Below, piece after piece: positions 17,023 through 25,543 of a DNA stretch of 64,000 nucleotides. Made by a program: the position numbers and the translations under genes. Within the stretch, counting starts at the first letter, position 1; each line of letters starts with the position of its first letter. The notes below the pieces were generated by a model. That model was given only the letters and a program-made list of their open reading frames with translations. It did no database searches and was not told where the DNA came from. This DNA is from Sulfitobacter sp. DFL-14. Its GTDB lineage: Bacteria; Pseudomonadota; Alphaproteobacteria; Rhodobacterales; Rhodobacteraceae. The stretch is from contig NZ_QBFD01000005.1 in the NCBI RefSeq assembly GCF_003335585.1, positions 124,001 through 188,000 of the forward strand, read 5' to 3'.

Positions 17023-17999
17023 TGGCGCGTAGAAACCTATTCCAACCCCCTCCCCCACCAGATGCGGACAGCACTGTGGCACCGTCGGCAGAACAAAAGG
17101 CACGTTTTCCGAATACGGGCGCTATGAGCGGCGTGAAATCCACTTTGAAAGATGTTGCGAGCAACGCGGTGCGGGAAATTCCCGTCGATGTTATCGAAGA
17201 GAACGGCCCCAAAGACCGTCTCTCGTTCACTGATACGGATGTCGTAACGCTCGCTGAGAGCATCAAGGTGCACGGACAACAAGTACCGATTATGGTGCGT
17301 CCCATCGCGGACAAACCAGGACATTACAAGATTGTCTATGGTCGCCGCAGATTGCGGGCTCTGCGATCTCTTGGCATCCCTGCAAAGGCACTTGTTAGGA
17401 CTCTTTCCGACGAAGAGGCTATTCTCGCACAGGGCCAAGAGAACACCCAGCGTTTGGACCCAAGCTTCATTGAAAAAGCGCTCTTTGCGGCTGAACTGGC
17501 CACTAGCGGCTACGAGCAGGCCATCATTCTTGATGCCCTCGCAGTGGACAAGCCAATGCTATCGCGCATGACAAAAGTTGCACGATCCATTCCAAAGTCA
17601 GTCATTGAACAGATTGGTTCTGCCCATGGTATTGGACGGAGGCGTTGGGAAGAGCTCGCGGATCAGTCCCGCAGCGATAGCGTCGATCTTGAGCAGATTG
17701 CCGCATCGCTTGGACTCGACCTCGCCATGACCTCCGACGATCGCTTTGGATTGATCAGTGCCGCGATAACTCAGGCGCTCAAATCTAAAGCGACTGACAG
17801 GCCAATCGCCTCCCCTACTTTATCCATCAAACACCCCGATGGAACGGCTTTGGCTGAGGTGAAGGAAACGGCGCGCGCTTTGACGTTTAAGCTGTCGAAG
17901 TCTGATGCCCCAGAATTTGCCCAGTGGATGCGTAACAACGCAGAAACTGAGCTTACGCGTCTCTATGAGGCGTGGCAGTCAGAACAAACGCCTGACTGA
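17022..17999 (+). CDS. repB: RepB, centromere-binding protein (ParB family)
   Basis: The product is 325 residues. A basic, proline-rich N-terminus is followed by the ParB nuclease-like domain (DVVTLAESIKVHGQQVPIMV near 80-99, VYGRRRLRAL near 107, AQGQENTQRLDPSFIEKA near 133) and a helix-turn-helix (ALAVDKPMLSRMTKVARS near 173). RepB binds parS sites, here probably the 16-bp palindromes in and after repC. It overlaps repA by one base and is followed by the 225-base repB-repC gap. Confidence 0.94.
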   Translation: MARRNLFQPPPPPDADSTVAPSAEQKARFPNTGAMSGVKSTLKDVASNAVREIPVDVIEENGPKDRLSFTDTDVVTLAESIKVHGQQVPIMVRPIADKPGHYKIVYGRRRLRALRSLGIPAKALVRTLSDEEAILAQGQENTQRLDPSFIEKALFAAELATSGYEQAIILDALAVDKPMLSRMTKVARSIPKSVIEQIGSAHGIGRRRWEELADQSRSDSVDLEQIAASLGLDLAMTSDDRFGLISAAITQALKSKATDRPIASPTLSIKHPDGTALAEVKETARALTFKLSKSDAPEFAQWMRNNAETELTRLYEAWQSEQTPD

Positions 18000-18224
18000 T
18001 AATATCGAGCAGTAACACTAAAAAAGGAGCACGACCAACAACCCAAAAAAGAAAGAGCCCCCCAAGGTTTCCCTAGGAGAGCCCAATCTGTTCTTTGCAC
18101 TTTCAGATTTACCAGCTTCTCCGTGCCAGTCAACAACAACCGATTCGGTTGCCGATGATTTGCGGCCTTTTTTCTGATTTTCAGAGATATTGGTGCCTTT
18201 CACATCAGGTTGTCGTGAAAAAAC
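18000..18224 (-). ncRNA. repB-repC gap: candidate counter-transcribed RNA
   Basis: In repABC loci this gap encodes a small antisense RNA that limits RepC synthesis. The 225 bases here lack a gene. They contain the palindrome CAACCGATTCGGTTG (near 18137), a plus-strand GCCG/CGGC hairpin followed by TTTTTT near 18165, and on the minus strand a CCTAGG/CCTTGG hairpin followed by a T-rich tract near 18045. This fits an antisense RNA ending near 18040, but its promoter was not located. Confidence 0.4.
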
Positions 18225-19319
18225 ATGGCATTTACCAAAACAACTGCACCCAACGGGATGCGGACCAGTGAAATATTGTCCGCGGACAATTCCATTCCAG
18301 AGCGTCACATAGTCGTAGCAACACTTCGCAATGCAGCTCCGCGCCTGGGCCTAAGCGCATCTGTAATTTCAACACTTGATGCAATGCTTTCGTGCCTCGC
18401 ACCAAAGCGCAATCACCACACGGTGTTTGCATCCAACGCAACACTTACGTTTCGACGCAATGGCATTTCAGACCGGACGATCAGACGCCATGCTGCAACA
18501 TTGCAAGAAATAGGGTTGCTCATTCGTCGTGACAGTCCAAATCGGAAGCGTTTCACCAAACACAACAACCACGAAGGCAAGGCTTTACGGTTTGGATTCG
18601 ACCTATCGCCACTATTTAGCCGCCTCCACGAGATTGCAGCTATGGCCGCCGAAGTTCTAAGAGAACGAGAGCAGATCGATTACCTAAGGGCCAAAATTCG
18701 CGCTGCCGCCAATGCAAGCCTGGTACAGAACCCCCACGATGAGACAGCCTTGAACATATTCCGTACCCTCCGTCGCAAATTGACGCTCCAGGACTGTGTA
18801 CGCATCCTCTCAGAGCTAACAATTGCCGAAGTTGAAGCTGAGGCAACAGATGATCAAACTACCATTTTGACAACAAATTTGACCGCCAGTGCCGGTCAAA
18901 TTGTCCGGCACCATCATAAGTCAAATAAAGAACATATTGATAAAGAGAAGGTCGCTCTAAAAAAAGAAACACCCGATGCAATTTCAGAGACACCAATTAC
19001 TGTTTTAGAATTGCTAGCCGCTTGCCCGGAAGCTGGCCAATATTCACTGAGAAGGATCGAAACAGTTCATGATGTGGTAGCTCACGCTAGAACGCTCGCT
19101 CCGATGATAGGGATCTCCAGCCAAAGCTATGAAGCAGCGCACTTGCGACTTGGTGCATTAAGGGCAGCTGCAACAGTTTGGGCGATTATACAATTCCATG
19201 ATAAAATTAAGACGGTCGGTGCTTACTTCCGCTCAATCACTACTGGCTCAAAAAGCGAAGGATTTAGTCCTGAAAGGCTAGTTCGTCGTCTTGCTGTTGC
19301 TCAAGGTTATGCCGCGTAA
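18225..19319 (+). CDS. repC: RepC, replication initiator
   Basis: The product is 364 residues and belongs to the RepC family of repABC plasmids. It opens AFTKTTAPNGMRTSEILSAD, contains the conserved RNAAPRLGLSASVISTLDAMLSC and a winged-helix-like segment (LTFRRNGISDRTIRRHAATL, RRDSPNRKRFTKHNN). RepC initiates replication, and the origin usually lies inside repC. The gene carries a 16-bp palindrome at codons 17-22 and a 10-bp inverted repeat at 18876. The middle part is AT-rich, as expected for the origin. Confidence 0.93.
   Translation: MAFTKTTAPNGMRTSEILSADNSIPERHIVVATLRNAAPRLGLSASVISTLDAMLSCLAPKRNHHTVFASNATLTFRRNGISDRTIRRHAATLQEIGLLIRRDSPNRKRFTKHNNHEGKALRFGFDLSPLFSRLHEIAAMAAEVLREREQIDYLRAKIRAAANASLVQNPHDETALNIFRTLRRKLTLQDCVRILSELTIAEVEAEATDDQTTILTTNLTASAGQIVRHHHKSNKEHIDKEKVALKKETPDAISETPITVLELLAACPEAGQYSLRRIETVHDVVAHARTLAPMIGISSQSYEAAHLRLGALRAAATVWAIIQFHDKIKTVGAYFRSITTGSKSEGFSPERLVRRLAVAQGYAA
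18275..18290. promoter_or_regulatory. Candidate parS palindrome, copy 1 (inside repC)
   Basis: ATTGTCCGCGGACAAT is a perfect 16-bp palindrome inside the 5' end of repC. The identical 16-mer recurs just after repC at 19326. Roseobacter repABC plasmids have palindromic centromere anchors near the operon, so this is the best parS candidate. Confidence 0.7.
18876..18902. repeat. Perfect 10-bp inverted repeat inside repC
   Basis: AATTTGACCG (18876-18885) and CGGTCAAATT (18893-18902) flank a 7-base spacer in the AT-rich middle of repC. Origins of repABC plasmids lie in repC, so this may belong to oriV, but that is inference. Confidence 0.5.
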
Positions 19320-19325
19320 GTCAAA

Positions 19326-19341
19326 ATTGTCCGCGGACAAT
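19326..19341. promoter_or_regulatory. Candidate parS palindrome, copy 2 (after repC)
   Basis: ATTGTCCGCGGACAAT, identical to 18275-18290. Here the palindrome extends to 18 bp (AATTGTCCGCGGACAATT, 19325-19342) and starts six bases after the repC stop. Confidence 0.72.
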
Positions 19342-19406
19342 TATCCACCAATGACATCATATAACCAACCTTCGTGAGAACAGCGGCTCACTCAATATCG
19401 CCAGGA

Positions 19407-20528
19407 TTAAAGCCCTGCGGCCTTCGTCAAGTTCACCCGGAACCTATCGCGTCGACGTTGATAGCGGCGGGTCATCTCGGCCGAGGCGTGGCCAAGATGC
19501 TTCTGGACATACCGCTCATCAACTTCAGCGGAACTGGCAAGACCGGCACGCAGGGAGTGGCCGGAGAACAAGGCGAGGCGGTCTTTCTCGGGCAGCTCAG
19601 ATCGAATGCCAGATTTCAGGATTGTGGACTTGATCAGGCGAGCGACGTGTTTGTCGTTAAGCCGTGCTTCCAGTGCCTTCTCGCCATCGCGTGAGGTCCG
19701 CACGAACACAGCTCCAAAGTTGATCTTTGCAAAGTGCAGCCATTGTTCCAGCGCATGCACCGGGCAGGTTTGCTCAGACGACCCACGACCGATTTCCACC
19801 TCGCGCCAACCAGTCTTGGCATTGAGCGTGAGCAGGGCGCCACCCCCATCTTTGCCATCCATGATTTCGATCCAACCACCAGACTCCTGGGTGTCGTCTT
19901 TGTGGACATCAAGGCTCACAATCTCGGATCGCCGCAACCCGCCAGCATAACCTAGCAGTAGGATGGCCCGATCCCGCAAACCGCGCAGATCGTAGGGCAG
20001 GGTCGCCACCATCGCGAGGATGTCGTCACTAAGGATCGCTTCCTTCTGCACCGGCGGGCGGGCATGTTTGCGCTTGATCCCGGCCAGCACCGTCGCGATG
20101 TGCCGGTTCTTGCGATCGAGGGTGAACCCCCGCTGCGCGTAGTTCCACGCGAGGCCTGAGAGCCGGCGGTCGATGGTGCTGACCGATAGGGCAGGGGAGG
20201 GGACAGAGCCGGACGCCAGGTCCGCGAGATAGAGCCCGATCATCTCTGGGGAGGGCGGCAGTGGTTCCGTACCCTTCATCCGGCACCAGCGCGTGAAATG
20301 CCCCCAGTCCTTGGTATAGGCTTTCAGCGTGTTCTCCGAGGCCGCTGCGCGCGCGTAGTCGCGGGCGGTTTCCACAAGGCGGTCAAGTGCGCCGGAGCCG
20401 GCCACAGAGGAAGGAAGTGCGAGAGCCTCACTGGGCCCTGCGTCGCTCTCGTTGTCCTCGTTGATTGAAGACCCGTTTGCTGACTCTGAGCTCGATTTCT
20501 CGGTGTTTTCTGCCATGTCGTGGAGCAT
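19407..20528 (-). CDS. Tyrosine recombinase/integrase (373 aa)
   Basis: The protein has an acidic, Ser-rich N-terminal tail, a SAM-like core-binding domain (residues about 60-165, SENTLKAYTKDWGHFTRWC) and a catalytic domain with GLRRSEIVSLD (first Arg), GHSLRAG (His-X-X-Arg), LGHAS and the nucleophile region MTRRYQRR. All catalytic residues seem present. It lies just after repC on the other strand, a place where such enzymes may resolve plasmid multimers or move an element. A palindromic site lies nine bases before the start. An internal ATG at 20516 could also be the start. Confidence 0.88.
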   Translation of the reverse strand: MLHDMAENTEKSSSESANGSSINEDNESDAGPSEALALPSSVAGSGALDRLVETARDYARAAASENTLKAYTKDWGHFTRWCRMKGTEPLPPSPEMIGLYLADLASGSVPSPALSVSTIDRRLSGLAWNYAQRGFTLDRKNRHIATVLAGIKRKHARPPVQKEAILSDDILAMVATLPYDLRGLRDRAILLLGYAGGLRRSEIVSLDVHKDDTQESGGWIEIMDGKDGGGALLTLNAKTGWREVEIGRGSSEQTCPVHALEQWLHFAKINFGAVFVRTSRDGEKALEARLNDKHVARLIKSTILKSGIRSELPEKDRLALFSGHSLRAGLASSAEVDERYVQKHLGHASAEMTRRYQRRRDRFRVNLTKAAGL

Positions 20529-20536
20529 ATCTTTTT

Positions 20537-20565
20537 ATGTCCGATAATGCAACATTATTGGACAT
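20537..20565. repeat. Inverted repeat next to the recombinase gene
   Basis: ATGTCCGATAATG (20537-20549) and CATTATTGGACAT (20553-20565) are 13-base arms with one mismatch around a CAA spacer. It could be the recombinase's crossover core or an operator for its gene. Confidence 0.55.
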
Positions 20566-21235
20566 GATAAGATCGCACATAGCGGGGCGTTTGTTGTGAT
20601 GCTATCAGGTAATAAGCGCCGCGATGATTCAGGCTGCGGGCATGAACTTTGCCCGACCGGACCAAATCGGCGATCTTGGCACACTACCCCGGATGCGCGC
20701 CGGGGTCACCTGCGGGCGCGCGGAAACTGTTGAGCATGTTGCGTTTTTGTCCGGTGCGGCGGTGAACCAGCTACGGCTTTGTCATGTTGTTGACGCGCCC
20801 CAGCTGCACGCATAGCCGTCTGTCATGATCAGCCAAGTTTCACAGCCACGTCTGAAGGGCTTCCGGTTCCCTCCGTCCATCATCTCTTATGCCATCTGGG
20901 CGTAGCATCGGTTTGGCCTGAGCCTGCGCGATGTTGAGGATCTATTGGCCGAACGGGGCGTAATCGTCTCGTATGAAAGCATCCGGGTGTGATGCCAGCG
21001 GTTCGGAACGCAGATCGCGGCCAAGATCCGTCGCGATCGCCCGGTTCCCGCCGACAAATGGCACCTGGGCGAAGTCGTGATTTCAATTCGAGGGCGAAAA
21101 CATTGGCTTTGGCGCGCGGTCGACGCAAACGGAGACGTACTGGAGATCCTGATGCAAAGCCGCAGAAAAGCACATGCCGGCAAGCGTTTCCTGATGAAGT
21201 TGATGAAGCGATGGGGTGTGCCGCGCGTCCTCGTG

Positions 21236-21276
21236 CCCCCCTCTCGTGAAATTGCTTCGCAATGCACTGCCGGGCA
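21236..21276. repeat. Small palindromic insert 1 in the IS6 relic
   Basis: The stretch from CCCTCTCGTG to CACTGCCGGGCA interrupts the transposase text between LV and DKLRS and is flanked by GTG on both sides. It contains the ATTGC/GCAAT hairpin and the short TGCC-G-GGCA hairpin. Its start and end match insert 2 at 21404. Confidence 0.6.
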
Positions 21277-21403
21277 GTGGACAAACTGCGCAGCTATGGC
21301 GTGGCCGTCCGTGACCTTTGCCCAAGCGTCGATCATCGATCCCACAAGGGTTTGAACAACCGATCAGAGGCGTCGCATCGGCACACGCGACGAAGGGAAA
21401 AAA

Positions 21404-21443
21404 TCCCTCCCATGGTTTGCAAGCAAACCACTGCCGGGCAATG
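21404..21443. repeat. Small palindromic insert 2 in the IS6 relic
   Basis: The stretch from TCCCTCCCATGG to CACTGCCGGGCAATG sits between RREK and MGRFKS of the transposase. It carries a perfect TGGTTTGC/GCAAACCA hairpin (21413-21430) followed by TGCC-G-GGCA. It adds 13 codons without shifting the frame. Confidence 0.6.
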
Positions 21444-21741
21444 CATGGGTCGTTTCAAATCCCCACGCCAGGCGCAACGTTTTCTATCCGTCCATGATCA
21501 GACCGCCATCATCTTCCGACCAAAACGCCACCGCCTTTCCGCAGCATCCTACCGCCAATCTCGGGCTGACACGTTCAGCCTGTGGAACAACTGTGCGGCT
21601 GAAATGGCTGCTTGAACGGGGCGCGACTCTCGGTCTCTTCCTGACGAAACAACCTGACTAAGCCGCTTGGTAATGCCGTCCTCTGCAAACACCCTGGCAA
21701 CGTGCGAAAAATTCATTGACAGGTGATAATTTACAAGCAGT

Positions 21742-22371
21742 ATGGTCTGTATGTTAGAGACGCCTAAAGCCCCTCGCAGAACCCAGGATGAACGCAGTGC
21801 GCGCACCCGTGAGGCGTTGCACCGGGCAACCATAGAATCGCTTATGGAAGTCGGGTTCGCCAAAACGTCAACCAGTGGCATCACCAAGCGTGCTGGTGTT
21901 TCGCGCGGGGCGCAAACCCATCATTATCCCGGCAAAATCGACCTTATTGTTGCTGCGACAGAAGACATGTTCAACGGTTTCTTGGGCGAAGTGGAGCAAT
22001 TTGCTGCCAGTTTGCGTAGCGGGCAGCTGACGTTCGAAGAGTTTCTTGGCAAGGTCTGGACCCAGATGTTGTCGGGGAACTGGTTTTATTCCTCGTTGGA
22101 AATGATTGTTGCTGCCCGGGGCGACCCGGAATTGCAGCACCGGCTCCAGCCATTGATTCTGGCGCTACACAGGCAATTTGAGGATATCTGGAAGAATACC
22201 TTTGAATCCTGCGACGGCAGCGACCCCGTCGTCTACTTCAATGCCGGAATGAACATGTTGCGGGGGATGGCAGTTCAGGCCGTTCTACGCCCCGATGAAG
22301 CTTATTACCGAGAAATGATGGCCGGCCTGCTTGAAATGCTGAAAAGCAAGATCAGGCCGATACGGGAATAG
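21742..22371 (+). CDS. TetR-family transcriptional regulator
   Basis: The product is about 209 residues (206 if the start is the ATG at 21751). The N-terminal TetR helix-turn-helix spans residues about 20-65 (TREALHRATIESLMEVGFAK, SGITKRAGVSRGAQTHHYPG). The C-terminal ligand domain is helical and of AcrR-like length. It is encoded directly upstream of, and on the same strand as, a branched-chain-amino-acid-type ABC operon, 92 bases away, and probably controls that operon. Ligand unknown. Confidence 0.85.
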   Translation: MVCMLETPKAPRRTQDERSARTREALHRATIESLMEVGFAKTSTSGITKRAGVSRGAQTHHYPGKIDLIVAATEDMFNGFLGEVEQFAASLRSGQLTFEEFLGKVWTQMLSGNWFYSSLEMIVAARGDPELQHRLQPLILALHRQFEDIWKNTFESCDGSDPVVYFNAGMNMLRGMAVQAVLRPDEAYYREMMAGLLEMLKSKIRPIRE

Positions 22372-22463
22372 CCTAAACCGCCAGCCATAAAACAAACAGA
22401 ATAGCTGGTTTCTAAAGTGACAACAAAACAAAAAGCAAAAAGCCAACCTACGGGAGAGATCAA

Positions 22464-23630
22464 ATGAAACAGACACTGAATGTCCTGGCGATGACTTTGT
22501 TCACGGCGCTACCCGCCTTCGCTGGCGAAACGACCGGATTGACTGACGATACTATCAAAATTGGCGTAATGGCCCCATTTTCAGGCAATGCGGCATCCTA
22601 CAGCAAGGCCGAAGTCGGGATGATGGCCTATTACGACAAAATCAACGAAGAGGGCGGTGTTCATGGCCGCAAGCTGGTTGCGATCCAGGAAGACACGGCC
22701 TGTGACCCAGCCAAAGGTCTGGCCGGCGTGAAAAAGTTGATCTTCCAAGACGAAGTATTCATGCTGCACGGGAACTCGTGCAGCGGTGTCGCATTGGCCA
22801 TCCGTCCCGTTGTCGAAGAGGCCGGCCTGCCATGGATGATCGCACATGCCGCCAGCGACTCCATTTCGAACCCACGGGCCCCTAATATCTTTCACGGGCT
22901 GCCAACAGGGTCGGCCAACGGGCGCGCGATGGCGCAGTTCGTATTGTCGCGCCCCGACACCAAGCGTGTCGCGATCATCGAGCATTCGAACGACTGGGCG
23001 CACAGCTATTCCGATCCCGCCCGCGCATATCTGAAAGAAAACGGCGTAGACCCGGTTGCCGATCTGGTCATGGAACGTGGCCAGACCGATGCCACCGCAC
23101 AGATCCTCAAGATCCGCGAAGCCAAGCCGGACTTTATCATCGCGTCGCTGTACGAGGCTGAAACTGCAATCTTTCTGCGTGATCTGAAGAAATACGGCAT
23201 GAGTGACATTCCGGTGATGGGCACAGCAGGCACCGATCTGGAGAACACGCTGAAACGGGTCGGCGATCTGGACACGGTCAAGAACTACTTTGTGATCCAT
23301 TCCTATATCGACAGCCTGGGCGGCGACAAACTCAAGCCCTGGGGCGATATGATCAAGAAATACAACCCCGACGAAGAGCTGAGCACTTTCAGCTTTGCGT
23401 CGATCGGTTCGGCAATCGCCGTGGTCAATGCCCTGGAAGCCGCAGGCCCCGACCTGACCCGGTCAAACTTCATCGCCGAGCTTGAGAAGATCAACAATCT
23501 GGACACAGGCATTCTGTCCGACCCGATCACCTTTACCCATGACGACCACCAGGGTGTAAAAGGATCGGCCGTGGCCGGGTTCGTTGACGGTCAACCAACG
23601 GTTCTGCGGTCGTGGGGCGAACGGTACTGA
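22464..23630 (+). CDS. ABC transporter substrate-binding protein, Liv/amide type
   Basis: The product is 388 residues with a signal peptide (MKQTLNVLAMTLFTALPAFA, cleavage after AFA). The mature part is a type I periplasmic binding protein of the LivK/amide-urea group (TIKIGVMAPFSGNAASYSK, EDTACDPAKGLAGVKKLI, HGNSCSGVALAIRP). It captures the substrate in the periplasm for the permeases encoded next. GGGAGAG precedes the start. The ligand cannot be read from sequence. The dipeptidase at the end of the operon hints at a peptide- or amide-like compound. Confidence 0.88.
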   Translation: MKQTLNVLAMTLFTALPAFAGETTGLTDDTIKIGVMAPFSGNAASYSKAEVGMMAYYDKINEEGGVHGRKLVAIQEDTACDPAKGLAGVKKLIFQDEVFMLHGNSCSGVALAIRPVVEEAGLPWMIAHAASDSISNPRAPNIFHGLPTGSANGRAMAQFVLSRPDTKRVAIIEHSNDWAHSYSDPARAYLKENGVDPVADLVMERGQTDATAQILKIREAKPDFIIASLYEAETAIFLRDLKKYGMSDIPVMGTAGTDLENTLKRVGDLDTVKNYFVIHSYIDSLGGDKLKPWGDMIKKYNPDEELSTFSFASIGSAIAVVNALEAAGPDLTRSNFIAELEKINNLDTGILSDPITFTHDDHQGVKGSAVAGFVDGQPTVLRSWGERY

Positions 23631-23696
23631 TCGCCGTCAGTTAAATCAGGGGGGCCAATCGCGCCCCCTGAAATTCCTTCGCAAAAAGGTCAGAAA

Positions 23697-24566
23697 ATGC
23701 TTTTGCAACTTACGATCAGTGGCTTGTCGCAGGGGGCCATCTATGCGCTGGTCGCCCTCTCGCTTACGGTGGTTTACCGTTCGACCACCATTGTCAATTT
23801 CGGCCACGGCGATTTCGTCATGGCGGGGGCTTTTGTATCCTACGTTCTGACGGTCATGCTGGGCGTGGCCTTTCTGCCCGCGGCGGTTCTGGCGGTCATT
23901 GCAATGTTCCTGCTGGGCCTGTGCTTTAGCCGTGGCCTGATCCGGCCCATTCGGGGCGGGCCACATATCGGTTATGCCCTGATGTGCATCGCAGTGGGGT
24001 ATGTCTTGCGCGGCATCGCCCGGATCGTCTGGGGCCGCGAGGTGCTGCCGATGCCAAGCGTGTTCGACATGCCGCCGGTTTTCATCGGCAATCTGGTGAT
24101 CACAGGCGACGCGATGTTCATCATCGGCACCACAACGGTTCTGCTGGCTATCTTCTTTGCCATTCTTGCGCTGACCGATATCGGGAAGATGGTGCAAGCT
24201 GTCTATCAATCGCAGCGCGGCGCGCAGCTGATCGGGATCAACGTGGACCGGTTCAACGACATGGCATGGGGCGTTGGCGCGGCAATGGGGGCAATGGGCG
24301 GCATATTGATCGCCCCAGTGTCTTTGCTACATCCCGATCTGGGCGCAAGTTTCCTGATCAAAGGGTTCGCCGCAATGACATTGGGCGGATTTGGGTCCCT
24401 GCACGGTGCGGTTATCGGGGCTCTGCTTCTGGGCGTATCCGAGCAATATGCGGGCGCCTACATTAACTCGGCCCTGATCGACATCACGGCCTATCTGATC
24501 ATTGTCTTCGTCCTGCTGGTGCGTCCGCATGGCCTGTTCGGTCACAAGACCGTCGTAAAGGTGTAA
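23697..24566 (+). CDS. ABC transporter permease, LivH type
   Basis: The product is 289 residues with about eight hydrophobic segments and the LivH opening QLTISGLSQGAIYALVALSLTVVYRST. It has the cytoplasmic GINVDRFNDMAWGVGAAMGA loop and ends in PHGLFGHKTVVKV. It forms one half of the inner-membrane channel with the next gene product. It is co-directional, with 4 bases to the next gene. Confidence 0.9.
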   Translation: MLLQLTISGLSQGAIYALVALSLTVVYRSTTIVNFGHGDFVMAGAFVSYVLTVMLGVAFLPAAVLAVIAMFLLGLCFSRGLIRPIRGGPHIGYALMCIAVGYVLRGIARIVWGREVLPMPSVFDMPPVFIGNLVITGDAMFIIGTTTVLLAIFFAILALTDIGKMVQAVYQSQRGAQLIGINVDRFNDMAWGVGAAMGAMGGILIAPVSLLHPDLGASFLIKGFAAMTLGGFGSLHGAVIGALLLGVSEQYAGAYINSALIDITAYLIIVFVLLVRPHGLFGHKTVVKV

Positions 24567-24570
24567 TCGG

Positions 24571-25539
24571 ATGATGCCAACTTCTGCACAACTGCGTTTC
24601 CGAACCATCCTGTTTTGGCTTGTCCCGGCACTGATGCTGGCCGTGCCCATGGTGGTAAACCCGTATGTCCTGTTCATTATCAACGGTATACTGATCTTTG
24701 TCCTGATCACTCTGGGCTTTAATTTCGTGATCGGCAACCTGGGCCAGCTTGCCTTTGCCAACACCGCTTTCTTTGGCATCGGGGCCTATAGTTCGGCCAT
24801 TGCCACCACGTCGCTTGGCTTGCCGTGGATCGCCACGATCCCCTTGGCGGGGCTGGCCGGGGCGCTGGGTGGTTTTCTGGCGTCGGCAGCGGCCTTACGC
24901 GGCATTCGCCTGTATTATCTGGCGATCATCACATTGGCCTTTGGCGAATTGATGCGCTGGATCTATGTACACGCCAAATCCATCACCGGCGGCACCGACG
25001 GGCTGAGCATGCCCCGCGAAACCCTGCTTGGGTTTTCCCTGACCGATGACCGGGTCAAATTCTATATCTTCCTTGTGCTGACGGTTGTGCTGGTCAAAGC
25101 CACGCTGAACCTGCTGCGCTCGCATATCGGACGCTCGATCATGGCGGTGCGCGAAAACGAAGTCGCCACCGCATCGCTGGGCATCCCGACCTCACGGATC
25201 ATCGTGATTGCATTTATGTGGTCGGGTTTTGTGGTGGGCTGTGCCGGCTCTCTTTTCGCCTTGCACACGGCCTATGTCTTTCCCGAAAGCTTTGGCATGC
25301 TGCAACTGATTGTCAGCTTTGCAATGGTGATTGTCGGCGGTCTGGGGTCTGTTCTGGGGTCGATTCTGGGGGCCGTTGTATTGACCGCCCTGCCGGAATA
25401 CCTGCGCAGCTTTCCGGGCATGGAAGAGCTGTTCTTTGGCCTGATCGTCATCGCGGTTCTGCTGCTCCTGCCACAAGGACTGGCCAGCCTGCTGCGGCGC
25501 CTCTCACCCATATTCATTGAACGCTACTATCGGGAATGA
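24571..25539 (+). CDS. ABC transporter permease, LivM type
   Basis: The product is 322 residues and strongly hydrophobic, with the LivM signature GFNFVIGNLGQLAFANTAFFGIGAY near residue 50 and the coupling loop RENEVATASLGI near residue 193. It pairs with the LivH-type permease. The ATP-binding subunit gene starts five bases after its stop. Confidence 0.9.
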   Translation: MMPTSAQLRFRTILFWLVPALMLAVPMVVNPYVLFIINGILIFVLITLGFNFVIGNLGQLAFANTAFFGIGAYSSAIATTSLGLPWIATIPLAGLAGALGGFLASAAALRGIRLYYLAIITLAFGELMRWIYVHAKSITGGTDGLSMPRETLLGFSLTDDRVKFYIFLVLTVVLVKATLNLLRSHIGRSIMAVRENEVATASLGIPTSRIIVIAFMWSGFVVGCAGSLFALHTAYVFPESFGMLQLIVSFAMVIVGGLGSVLGSILGAVVLTALPEYLRSFPGMEELFFGLIVIAVLLLLPQGLASLLRRLSPIFIERYYRE

Positions 25540-25543
25540 CCGT

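Larger units (their letters stand above)
20825..21615 (+). pseudogene. Decayed IS6-family transposase
   Basis: From the ATG at 20825 the reading ISQVSQPRLKGFRFPPSIIS, GLSLRDVEDLLAERG, KWHLGEVVISIRGRKHWLWRAVD and, in another frame, SHKGLNNRSEASHRHTRRREK follow the IS6/IS26-type transposase. It has at least two in-frame stops (near 20902 and 20990), a 44-base insertion near 21236 that shifts the frame, and a 39-base in-frame insertion near 21404. The DDE residues are partly replaced. Terminal repeats were not found. A related relic lies inverted at 51950. Confidence 0.8.

Noticed and set aside
20624-20815. A 63-codon open frame before the IS6 relic
   Set aside because: No family match and no ribosome site. 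It lies in a relic zone and is probably chance.
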